Positions 41,974 to 49,242 of a stretch of DNA of 64,000 bases are shown in pieces. Location of the stretch: assembly GCF_900108345.1 (NCBI RefSeq), contig NZ_FNVV01000012.1, positions 1 to 64,000 on the forward strand, written 5' to 3'. Source of the DNA: Bacteroides ndongoniae (lineage in GTDB: Bacteria > Bacteroidota > Bacteroidia > Bacteroidales > Bacteroidaceae). The position numbers and the translations under genes were made by a program. The notes beneath the pieces were generated by a model, which made no database searches, had not been told where the DNA came from, and saw only the letters and a list, made by a program, of their open reading frames with translations. Position 1 is the stretch's first letter; each line of letters opens with the position of its first letter.

Positions 41974-42183
41974 CTATTCCTCCTCTCTGTATTCCAGAAT
42001 ATCTCCCGGTTGGCAGTCGAGCACCTTGCAGATGGCTTCGAGGGTAGAGAAGCGGATGGCTTTTGCCTTACCCGTCTTCAGGATAGAAAGGTTAGCGGGA
42101 GTGATGTCTATCTTCTCGGCCAGCTCGCCCAAAGAAATCTTCCGGCGGGCCATCATTATATCTAAATTCACTACTATCGGCAT
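41974..42183 (-). CDS. XRE-family (YozG-like) transcriptional regulator
   Basis: 69 residues from ATG 42183 (MPIVVNLDIMMARRKIS). A single HTH: SLGELAEKIDITPANLSILKTGKAKAIRFSTLEAICKVLDCQPGDILEY. This subgroup is regularly coupled to DUF2975 membrane proteins, as here. Its stop touches the start of the MutS-like gene. Likely autoregulates the operon through the palindromes near 45.2-45.3 kb. Confidence 0.9.
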   Translation of the reverse strand: MPIVVNLDIMMARRKISLGELAEKIDITPANLSILKTGKAKAIRFSTLEAICKVLDCQPGDILEYREEE

Positions 42184-42193
42184 AGGCAAAGGT

Positions 42194-42643
42194 TTAAATG
42201 GTTAAGTCCTGTTCCTCTTTCAGTTTCACAGCACGGCGGACAATCTTACCGACAAACTGCAACAGGAAACCGAACAGCATAATGGTCATCCAATCCAACG
42301 AATAGTCCCAGCTGTCGCTCAAACTATCACTCTCGCGTACAATCCTATTGCGTATCAGCATCAGCAGAATGATGAGATAACCGCTGAAATCCAACAAATT
42401 GGCCGTCTTATGGCTCAACAGGTTCCGACAATCCAACCGCAAGATGTTCACACAAAGCACCACCAAGGCCAGCAGGTTGCAGACATACGCCCAACCCAGC
42501 AAACGTTCATCGCCGCCTGCCTGTATCATGTCAATCACCGGAAGAGTGTAATATACAATGATGGCTACCAGAAAAACACATACTACCCAAAGCAGTGTCC
42601 CCATATCCTTGTAGCGCTGATACAACTTCTTAAATATTTTCAT
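42194..42643 (-). CDS. DUF2975 membrane protein (copy 3)
   Basis: 149 residues with four membrane helices. It ends VKLKEEQDLTI, the conserved DUF2975 tail. It is 10 bp upstream of the HTH gene, forming the usual DUF2975/HTH module; the membrane protein may sense a signal and control the regulator, as proposed for this pairing. Confidence 0.8.
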   Translation of the reverse strand: MKIFKKLYQRYKDMGTLLWVVCVFLVAIIVYYTLPVIDMIQAGGDERLLGWAYVCNLLALVVLCVNILRLDCRNLLSHKTANLLDFSGYLIILLMLIRNRIVRESDSLSDSWDYSLDWMTIMLFGFLLQFVGKIVRRAVKLKEEQDLTI

Positions 42644-42662
42644 ATCTATAATCCTCCCTTTA

Positions 42663-42890
42663 TCATGTCAACCATGTAGTGCAATGCTTCACCCAACGGT
42701 GATACAGATACGACCAACCATAAATCCAAACTATTCCTCCGTAAATACGGATAAACTTAGCGTCTTTATCTACCCACAGGTTCATCACCAGAAAAAACAC
42801 GAACGATGCTAACATCAACGTCAACACAAGAAAACCGATGTAGCAGACACCTGCCACCCATTTGCGGTCGGTATGAAAAATAGTACTCAT
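42663..42890 (-). CDS. Small two-helix membrane protein
   Basis: 75 residues with hydrophobic helices near 13-38 (VCYIGFLVLTLMLASFVFFLVM) and 48-62. The ends are tryptophan- and tyrosine-rich. Situated within the DUF2975 operon, 19 bp before copy 3. No family recognised; it may be a shortened relative of its neighbours. Confidence 0.6.
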   Translation of the reverse strand: MSTIFHTDRKWVAGVCYIGFLVLTLMLASFVFFLVMNLWVDKDAKFIRIYGGIVWIYGWSYLYHRWVKHCTTWLT

Positions 42891-42901
42891 ATTTCTTCAA
42901 T

Positions 42902-43010
42902 TTAAATTTAGTTGACGAGTTGAAAAGACTTCAGACCACGAGGCCTTGTGGTCTTGTCAACTTGTCTCCTTGTCAACTCATCCTCCGTCTCCTCGTCAAC
43001 TCATCAGATT
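42902..43010. repeat. GACGAG/CTCGTC repeat block inside the operon
   Basis: TTGACGAGTTGA on the left and several TTGTCAACT and CTCGTCAACTCATC units on the right, with the hairpin ACCACGAGG/CCTTGTGGT between. Related to the repeat at 39692-39850. It lies between two genes of one operon and could partly block read-through. Confidence 0.65.
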
Positions 43011-43471
43011 GTCAAATCCTGCTCCTCCTGCATCCGTATGCCAACTTTGAACAGGCAGGCAATGAACAGGAAGAAGACACCCAGTAACAGATAAACCATC
43101 GGAATGGTGTTTCCGCCCATTGAGTCGGACAAAAAAGCATTGAAGGCCATCTGCAAGATACCATTACATTCCAGCACTACCCCAATGGTCATAATCAAAT
43201 CCGAATTTCGTTTGGTAAAGACCTGCCCTTTCTTCACGTTACGCAGCATCAGGTAAATAAGCACGCTGCATACAGCCATCGCTATCAGCGTCACATTCTC
43301 GGGCAGCAGCTTCGCAATCAGGTCGTCAGTATCATCCTTCCCCAAATCGTAGCATAAATTCAGATTGCGGAAAAAGACGAAAAGCAGACAACTGACACAC
43401 ACTATCATCAGGCAAAACATCACGGTTTCCAATTCCTCTTTCGAGCCCTTCTTTCCCAATATACTTTTCAT
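43004..43471 (-). CDS. DUF2975 membrane protein (copy 2)
   Basis: 155 residues with four membrane helices and the terminal MQEEQDLTI motif. It shares the tail and layout with copies 1 and 3 but little else, so it is an old paralogue. 18 bp downstream of copy 1. Confidence 0.8.
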   Translation of the reverse strand: MKSILGKKGSKEELETVMFCLMIVCVSCLLFVFFRNLNLCYDLGKDDTDDLIAKLLPENVTLIAMAVCSVLIYLMLRNVKKGQVFTKRNSDLIMTIGVVLECNGILQMAFNAFLSDSMGGNTIPMVYLLLGVFFLFIACLFKVGIRMQEEQDLTI

Positions 43472-43489
43472 ATCTCAGTCTCCTTTCTA

Positions 43490-44173
43490 TCAGATTGTCA
43501 AATCCTGTTCCTCCTTCATCTTCAGCCCGATGGCAAAGACCTCGGCCACAATGAGGGATATCAGTCCCAGCAGCAGGTTCGTCACCTTGACCGAATCGGG
43601 AAGCGCCAGATCGTAGGCCTCCAGCGCGAATGCCTCGCGCAGGTTGCACAGCGCCATGTATTCGGACAGCAGGACGCAAACAAAACCTACGATGAGCAGA
43701 ATGCCCAGGCGGCGCAGGCGACGGACGTTGCGCCAGTTGAAGATGTCCGAACGGTTGACCGACACCACGATGCGGATGAACAACACCAGCGCCCAGACGT
43801 TGGCCACCAGCACCAGGAAGCCCATCACGCTCGAAGCCACCTTCTGCCAGGCGGGCGTCTCCACCGGCACGCTGACCATCAGGTTCGAGTAGGCCATCGG
43901 GACGTAACGGCCCGTCTTCTCGTTGCGTATCGAGTCGGTGAAAAGTTCCCTTTCCCACTCGCCCAGGAACTTGGGGAACAAAGAGACCGCCTGCATGTTG
44001 CTCACCTCATCCAGCTTGACGCTGTTTCCTTCTTCCATCATCTCCCGGGCGGCATCCATTCCCATCTGGACGCCCTTCGTCATGCCCAGCCCCATGTAGT
44101 AGAGCGACACGCCTACCGACCAGCCCATCACCAGCAGGACGATGGCGCAAAGGATGTTCAATCTTCTTTTCAT
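43490..44173 (-). CDS. DUF2975 membrane protein (copy 1, long form)
   Basis: 227 residues. The first helix is followed by a ~75-residue extracytoplasmic loop (VQMGMDAAREMMEEGNSVKLDE), then three helices and the terminal MKEEQDLTI. The start overlaps the CPBP protease stop by 4 bp (ATGA). The large outer loop suggests a sensing role. Noticeably more GC-rich than copy 2. Confidence 0.8.
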   Translation of the reverse strand: MKRRLNILCAIVLLVMGWSVGVSLYYMGLGMTKGVQMGMDAAREMMEEGNSVKLDEVSNMQAVSLFPKFLGEWERELFTDSIRNEKTGRYVPMAYSNLMVSVPVETPAWQKVASSVMGFLVLVANVWALVLFIRIVVSVNRSDIFNWRNVRRLRRLGILLIVGFVCVLLSEYMALCNLREAFALEAYDLALPDSVKVTNLLLGLISLIVAEVFAIGLKMKEEQDLTI

Positions 44174-44967
44174 AGCTTGTTATCTGTTGTTGTATTCGTT
44201 GCAAAAAGTTGATAAGCACTCAGTTTCTTCACCGAAAGAAGGAACAAGGCAAGCGCCACAACCGTCATAATCACCACCAGTGGTGTACCTAACAATTCGG
44301 TCATGCTTCCGACCTCGGGATAGTTCAGACTGAGGAAAACCGAGAGGCTGTTGTTCAGAATATGAATCAGAATGCAGGCCACCAGACTCCGCGTACGCCA
44401 GTAAAGCCAAGCCAGCAGAATGCCTATCAGCGCTGCACTGACCACCTGAACAGGATTGATATGGACAATGCCGAAAAGCAAACCTGAAATCAGAATCGCC
44501 TTGGTCGGAGCATACTTCTGTAACAGGGCTTTCGTAATGGCTCCACGGTAGAGCAGTTCTTCCAATATCGGCCCTAACACGGCAATGCAAAGAATGCCCA
44601 ACCAGCCGGACTGCAGCGCGTCGAACGTCTGTTTCATCAGGTCGGGCAGAAAACCCATTTGCGACACCAGCGCGTCGGTCAGGAAAAGACCAGCCACACC
44701 GGCCAGCAGGCTCCACATCAGGCATGACGGAGTAGTAAGCGAATACATCAGTCCGTCATCGGCTAAATGGCCTTTTCTCCACAAATAAAGCATCATGTAA
44801 ACGATTCCCAACAACAGGGTCGGAGCTATAGTCAGCTTCTGCGCCACTTCCGCATCCATGCTGCCGGTTGTGATATAGACATAAAGCATACAGAACGGGC
44901 CTGCGGTCAGTGCACCCAATATCTGCATCAGGAAATAAATCAATGCCAATTTTATCGCTGTCTTCAT
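44170..44967 (-). CDS. CPBP-family intramembrane metalloprotease
   Basis: 265 residues with about eight membrane helices. CAAX-protease/bacteriocin-processing motifs: EELLYRGAI (EExxxR), FGIVHINPVQ and LIHILNNSLS (HxxxN). First large gene of the operon with the DUF2975 proteins. May process a membrane peptide or provide immunity; the substrate is unknown. Confidence 0.85.
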   Translation of the reverse strand: MKTAIKLALIYFLMQILGALTAGPFCMLYVYITTGSMDAEVAQKLTIAPTLLLGIVYMMLYLWRKGHLADDGLMYSLTTPSCLMWSLLAGVAGLFLTDALVSQMGFLPDLMKQTFDALQSGWLGILCIAVLGPILEELLYRGAITKALLQKYAPTKAILISGLLFGIVHINPVQVVSAALIGILLAWLYWRTRSLVACILIHILNNSLSVFLSLNYPEVGSMTELLGTPLVVIMTVVALALFLLSVKKLSAYQLFATNTTTDNKL

Positions 44968-45019
44968 CGTCGTTCTTCTTTTTTTAAATGATATATTATT
45001 TTGGCCTGCTACGAAGCAT

Positions 45020-45166
45020 TTACTTTACAACCAACAGTTGGACGCAACCTTTACTCTGCCCTATTTTTACACCCGTATGGCCTCTGCCTTGCTGCCATGC
45101 ATTTATGGCAATTACATTGACCAGTCCTGCTACTGCTATAATCGCTGTCATAACCAAAGCCTTCAT
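45020..45166 (-). CDS. 48-residue small membrane peptide
   Basis: MKALVMTAIIAVAGLVNVIA forms one hydrophobic helix, followed by a polar tail containing WQQGRGHTGVKIGQSKG and ending VQLLVVK. Too short for standard gene callers. It sits 52 bp upstream of the CPBP protease in the same direction and downstream of palindromic operator-like sites. It could be a leader peptide, toxin-like peptide or the protease substrate. Confidence 0.4.
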   Translation of the reverse strand: MKALVMTAIIAVAGLVNVIAINAWQQGRGHTGVKIGQSKGCVQLLVVK

Positions 45167-45209
45167 ATTACTATCTGTTTAAATGAATACTGTTTTTTGT
45201 TTTCAATTC

Positions 45210-45310
45210 CGTTTTTCGATAATCATTTATCGTTTTTCGATATGCAAATGAAATACTATTTTAGGAGAAAACAAAAGAAAAACAGAAAAAATTTATCGAA
45301 AAACAATAAA
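45210..45310. promoter_or_regulatory. Three TATCG-N5-CGATA-type palindromes, putative XRE operators
   Basis: A perfect TATCG-TTTTT-CGATA at 45228-45242; a half-conserved copy ending TTTTTCGATAA at 45212-45222; and TTTATCG-AAAAA-CAATAAA at 45292-45310. They lie upstream of the minus-strand CPBP/DUF2975/HTH operon and are plausible sites for its regulator. Confidence 0.5.
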
Positions 45311-45319
45311 TTTAATCTG

Positions 45320-45716
45320 TTTTGCAATAATACAAAGCTGAAAAGAGAGAAAACAAGCAGGAATATACCAGTGCAATCACAGCCCCATCTCTCAGGTAGA
45401 GACGCAAAATTTTGCGTCTCCCCAACACGCTACAGCTACAAACACAGCAATAGAAAGGCTGCGTAAAGGATGGTGTGTCGAAACTTAGTATAGTATCTAA
45501 CTCCCCTCCTTATAGAAGGAGGGGTGCCCAACGGGCGGGGTGGTAGGTTTTACGACACTCTGTATATTAACACTTTATGTTTTCACCTACCACCTCCCCC
45601 TTCGGGTACTCACCCCCTTTTAACTCCCCCGTTATCGGGGGAGAACAACCTTCCAGAAAGAGGAGAGTTTCTGATACCTTTGCTTCACATAGGGATGAAC
45701 TCCTGATAACCAATCA
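45320..45716. repeat. Noncoding region with several strong palindromes
   Basis: A perfect 22-bp palindrome centred on CAAAATTTTG (45399-45420); CCCCTCCTT/AAGGAGGGG (45503-45511, 45516-45524); GGTGGTAGGT (45539-45548) inverted at ~45586-45596; CTCCCCCG/CGGGGGAG (45624-45631, 45636-45643). These resemble dispersed intergenic repeats of Bacteroides. No gene seen. Confidence 0.75.
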
Positions 45717-47345
45717 TCAACGTTTAGCAAACACCAGGTTGTGAAGTTCACAGAGAGAACGGTCGGCCGTGGGCGACGAAAAGGCGAAGAACAAAGCCTG
45801 TTTGCCCTTGAACTCCTTAGCCTTGGAGACACTGATACGCATCTCGGCAATCTGCTGCGGGGTATCTTTGCTGAGACGCAACGTACCTACTTTCACTCCG
45901 CCACGACTCGTCCAGGGACTGCCTACCATGACATCAATGGTACCCTCCACGCCCAGCGGCTTAAGGCTGAGCAACAGTTCCGCATCCTTGTCGGGATCGA
46001 GAAGGTCGAAGTTGAAGTACTTGTAGCCTACGATGGAACCTGCCGTATTGTTCACCACCGGATTGCTGTTGACACGCAGGTTATAAGGATCGTCGAAGTT
46101 CGTGGCATCGCCATAAGTGGGCTGCACGTACGAACCTGAGAAATAGAAGTTGGGCCATTCGTGATAAACCGGACGCGGCCCCGTGTAGTAACAGGCAATA
46201 CCGGCCGAATAGCGTTTGTAAGGATTCAGCCCGTCCGTCTCGAAACCTTCGGACGTATATTCCCCTTCCGTGATCTCCACCTTGCCACCCGCTCCTTCGG
46301 TCACCTTCACCTCAATGGGGGCCACCATGGCCTGGCGGGCATACTCGTTGGTACCACACTGACGATGGTAGAACACGTACCAGCGGCCATTGATTTCGAC
46401 GATACTGCCATGCGTGTTTCCGCCCGGCGTAGCTGTCAGAATGGACTTGCCATCAGCATCCACATCGCGACCGCGGCCGTCGATCAGCGTGCCACCGTAA
46501 GTGAAAGGCCCCAGCGGATTGTCGCTGTAAGCATAGGCTAGCGTATAGTTGGTACCGGGAAAACCAAACTCGCCTTCGGCTGTCCAACGGCTATAAACAA
46601 ATACATATTTATCCTTGATTTTACGGATGGACGATGCCTCGAAGAAGCGGAACACGCCGTCCTGCTTGCGGCTCGATACCATGTCTTTCACGGGTTGAGT
46701 ACCGGGCTTCACGGTAGCCATTGTGGCAGGATCCAGCTCTGCACCCCACGACTCTTCGAAACCCCAGTAGCCGTACACACGACCGTCGTCATCGACCATT
46801 ACCGCAGGGTCGAAAGCCAGCACGCCAGTTGCCGCTTTGGGCGACTCTTTACTCCAGTTGCATACCCGGAAAGGACCGTCAGGACGGTCTGCCTTGGCCA
46901 CCATGCCGTTGCGTCCGCCTGCCTGATTGTTCGGATAGAGATAATACGTCTTCTTCCCGTTTTTGTCTTTCACTTCCACCACGTCGGGAGCATAGAGCAC
47001 GTCGCCCACACCACCGGCATTCAGCCATTCACCACGGGCATCGGTCTTCGACTCGAAGATGATACCGTCGTAGCGCCAGTTGTTCAGATCGTCCACCGGA
47101 GCCGACCACACCACCTGCTCGCGTCCGCAGTACTCCGTCTTCATGGAGTCGTGCGAACCATAAACATAAACACGATACTTGCCCGGATGATCGGGATCTT
47201 CGAATACATAAGGTTCACCATCGGGAATGTATTCCCACAAAGGAAGGTAAGGATTGGCTGCCAGCACCACATCGGTCTGAAACCAGGACAAGGCTCCTAA
47301 CAGAGCCAGTACAATCGTACGGATTGAGTAGTTTTTCTTGTTCAT
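45717..47345 (-). CDS. Glycoside hydrolase family 43 protein
   Basis: 542 residues from ATG 47345 (MNKKNYSIRT) with a signal peptide ending near VVLAANPYLP. Five-bladed propeller features: GEPYVFEDPDHPGKYRVYVYGSHD (N-terminal Asp), VLYAPDVVEV (pKa-modulating Asp) and GVFRFFEASSIRKI (general acid Glu). The last ~150 residues are a beta-sandwich-like module similar to family 6 carbohydrate-binding modules. Probably acts on arabinose- or xylose-containing glycans in the periplasm. No SusCD pair is adjacent. Confidence 0.88.
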   Translation of the reverse strand: MNKKNYSIRTIVLALLGALSWFQTDVVLAANPYLPLWEYIPDGEPYVFEDPDHPGKYRVYVYGSHDSMKTEYCGREQVVWSAPVDDLNNWRYDGIIFESKTDARGEWLNAGGVGDVLYAPDVVEVKDKNGKKTYYLYPNNQAGGRNGMVAKADRPDGPFRVCNWSKESPKAATGVLAFDPAVMVDDDGRVYGYWGFEESWGAELDPATMATVKPGTQPVKDMVSSRKQDGVFRFFEASSIRKIKDKYVFVYSRWTAEGEFGFPGTNYTLAYAYSDNPLGPFTYGGTLIDGRGRDVDADGKSILTATPGGNTHGSIVEINGRWYVFYHRQCGTNEYARQAMVAPIEVKVTEGAGGKVEITEGEYTSEGFETDGLNPYKRYSAGIACYYTGPRPVYHEWPNFYFSGSYVQPTYGDATNFDDPYNLRVNSNPVVNNTAGSIVGYKYFNFDLLDPDKDAELLLSLKPLGVEGTIDVMVGSPWTSRGGVKVGTLRLSKDTPQQIAEMRISVSKAKEFKGKQALFFAFSSPTADRSLCELHNLVFAKR

Positions 47346-47732
47346 GTGTATTATAATTAAGTTATTCAAGTCCCCACATTCGTCTACCGCAAATATAGGA
47401 GATTTCTTCGAATAACGTTTCACATCCGGAACCTTTTTGGTAATGTTTCACCGCAAACTGCTGTTCTGTTGCGTATTACAGTGAAAGGTGAAACATGGAA
47501 CATAGTAATTAACGGCTGTGTGAAGGGTGAAACGAGCCTTCCGAAGCTCTCTTCCGAAAGACTTTTTTCAGACGCTTGCTCCCCTCGTGAGCGACACTTG
47601 CAATCCATTTGTTCGACACTTGCACGGCTCGCAAGCCGTGCAAGTGTTGCTCGCGAGCCGTGCAAGTGTCCTGGAAAGCCCTTTTCTGAGGGGGTAAAAT
47701 GCAGGTAATATAAGTGATTTCCGCTTCACGCT
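47346..47732. other. Noncoding region with TTTCAC motifs and the second 55-bp repeat
   Basis: GTTTCAC/GTGAAAC motifs cluster at ~47415-47545 (ATAACGTTTCAC near 47414), followed by the palindromic repeat. Same layout as 34.36-34.99 kb. Short frames reading ARLASRASV come from the palindrome and are not genes. Confidence 0.65.
47614..47668. repeat. 55-bp palindromic repeat, copy 2
   Basis: A 32-bp near-palindrome (47616-47647) plus CTCGCGAGCCGTGCAAGTG. It differs from copy 1 (34896-34950) at two positions. An additional GACACTTGCA half-unit lies at 47593-47602. Confidence 0.85.
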
Positions 47733-48653
47733 TTACGCGAAAAGCAACTGCCGTGCCACAGCTTCGTCCTTGTGAAGCTGAGCCACGAGCTCGTCTACCG
47801 AAGTAAACTTCAATTCGTCGCGAATGCGGCGTACAAAGGAAAGGCGGAGCGGATGGTTGTAAATATCGGCTTGAAAATCGAAGATGTAGACCTCAATACT
47901 GCGGTCGGGACCGTTGTCCAGCGTAGGGCGATAGCCTATGCTCAGCATACCGCCATACTGACAGCCGTCAACCGTCACCCGAACGGCATACACCCCGTCG
48001 GCAGGAACCAGCTTGTCGGCCTCGTCCACCCGAAGGTTGGCAGTAGGGAAACCCAGCGTATGCCCCACCCGATAGCCGCTTACCACCGTACCTTGCAGAA
48101 AATAATCGTACCCCAAACCACGCGCTGCCTCTGACACGTCGCCAACGCTGAGCAGACGGCGAATGCAGGAAGAACTGACCTCGCCGCCATCTTCGCAGTA
48201 GTAGGCCGAAGCCGGAAGTACCTCCATGCCCAGTTCGGCACCGTAGCGCACATAGTCGTCGAAACCTTCGCTGCGGTTGTGCCCAAACCGATGATCGTAG
48301 CCTATCACCAAAGCCTGAATCTGATACCGTTTTTTCAATAGGGCCATGAAGTCGTGCGCCGAACAGCAGGCCAGTTCGGAAGTGAAATCGAGCATCAGGC
48401 AATAATCGACACCTGTAGCAGCCAGCAGTTCTTCCTTTTCGCGACAGGTAGTCAGCAGCTGCGGACAGTATTCGGGCTGCATCACCTTGCGCGGATGCAC
48501 TGGAAACGTCACCACGGCCGACGCACAACGACGCTCAGCGGCCATAGCACACACCTGTTCGATCAGGAACCGGTGTCCCCGATGCACCCCGTCGAAGAAG
48601 CCGATGGTAGCTACTTTCGGGCAATTATCTGAAAAGTGGTCTCCAATCTTCAT
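47733..48653 (-). CDS. ribF: Bifunctional riboflavin kinase / FAD synthetase
   Basis: 306 residues from ATG 48653 (MKIGDHFSDN). The N-terminal FAD synthetase domain has VATIGFFDGVHRGHRFLIEQ and IGYDHRFGHNRSEGFDD. The C-terminal flavokinase domain has VSGYRVGHTLGFPTANLRVDE and SIGYRPTLDNGPDRSIEVYI. Makes FMN and FAD. The start codon lies inside the end of the HAD gene (29-bp overlap), so translation is coupled. Confidence 0.95.
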   Translation of the reverse strand: MKIGDHFSDNCPKVATIGFFDGVHRGHRFLIEQVCAMAAERRCASAVVTFPVHPRKVMQPEYCPQLLTTCREKEELLAATGVDYCLMLDFTSELACCSAHDFMALLKKRYQIQALVIGYDHRFGHNRSEGFDDYVRYGAELGMEVLPASAYYCEDGGEVSSSCIRRLLSVGDVSEAARGLGYDYFLQGTVVSGYRVGHTLGFPTANLRVDEADKLVPADGVYAVRVTVDGCQYGGMLSIGYRPTLDNGPDRSIEVYIFDFQADIYNHPLRLSFVRRIRDELKFTSVDELVAQLHKDEAVARQLLFA

Positions 48654-49242
48654 GAGGTTTCGGAGTATAAGTAGATAGTCCCAGCGATGCGGCCGACTGG
48701 CAATTCTCTGCCGAGTCGTCGATAAACAGGGTTTCTTCGGCACGCATACCGGCATCGGCCAGCACACGGCGGAAAATCTCGGCATCGGGTTTTGCCAGAC
48801 GCATTTCGTAGGACAGATAGATGCGTTCGAAGTAATCGTCTACTCCGTAGTCCTTGTAGCGGAACGCGTTGGCGCACGACCACAGCCAGTGAATCTCGTT
48901 GGTGTTGCTCAGCAAGCATACCCGATAATGACGGCGCAGCTCCAGCAACATGTCGAGTTTATAAGAAGGAATGCTGACGAGGAAACTGTTCCAGGCATCA
49001 TCTATCTCGGCATCGGTCAGCGGGCGGCTGGACTTCGCACGGATTTCGTCACGAAACGCGGCACTGCTGATCAGCCCTTTCTCGTACTGCTGGAAGAAGT
49101 CCTGCTGATAGTACAGGCCCAGCATCTCTTCGACCCGCTCCAATCCCAACTGTGCGAAGCGTTCGACACAACGTCCGCGGTCAAGATCAATCAGCACACC
49201 GCCGAAGTCGAAAATCAGGTTCTTTATTTCTTTCTGTATCAT
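48625..49242 (-). CDS. HAD-superfamily phosphatase (subclass IA)
   Basis: 205 residues from ATG 49242, overlapping the ATPase stop as ATGA. HAD motifs: IFDFGGVLIDLD (nucleophile Asp), LLSNTNE (motif II), KPDAEIF (Lys) and LFIDDSAENC (acidic). Substrate unknown; next to ribF a role as FMN or sugar phosphatase is possible. Confidence 0.9.
   Translation of the reverse strand: MIQKEIKNLIFDFGGVLIDLDRGRCVERFAQLGLERVEEMLGLYYQQDFFQQYEKGLISSAAFRDEIRAKSSRPLTDAEIDDAWNSFLVSIPSYKLDMLLELRRHYRVCLLSNTNEIHWLWSCANAFRYKDYGVDDYFERIYLSYEMRLAKPDAEIFRRVLADAGMRAEETLFIDDSAENCQSAASLGLSTYTPKPHEDWRPLFR

Noticed and set aside
47345-47423. Longer N-terminus of the GH43 protein from 47423
   Set aside because: It would bury the signal peptide 26 residues inside; ATG 47345 places it at the N-terminus.
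47420-47708. Short frames reading HGSRATLARLASRASV near 47.6 kb and similar near 34.9 kb
   Set aside because: They are translations of the 55-bp palindromic repeat and have no start signals or independent coding features.
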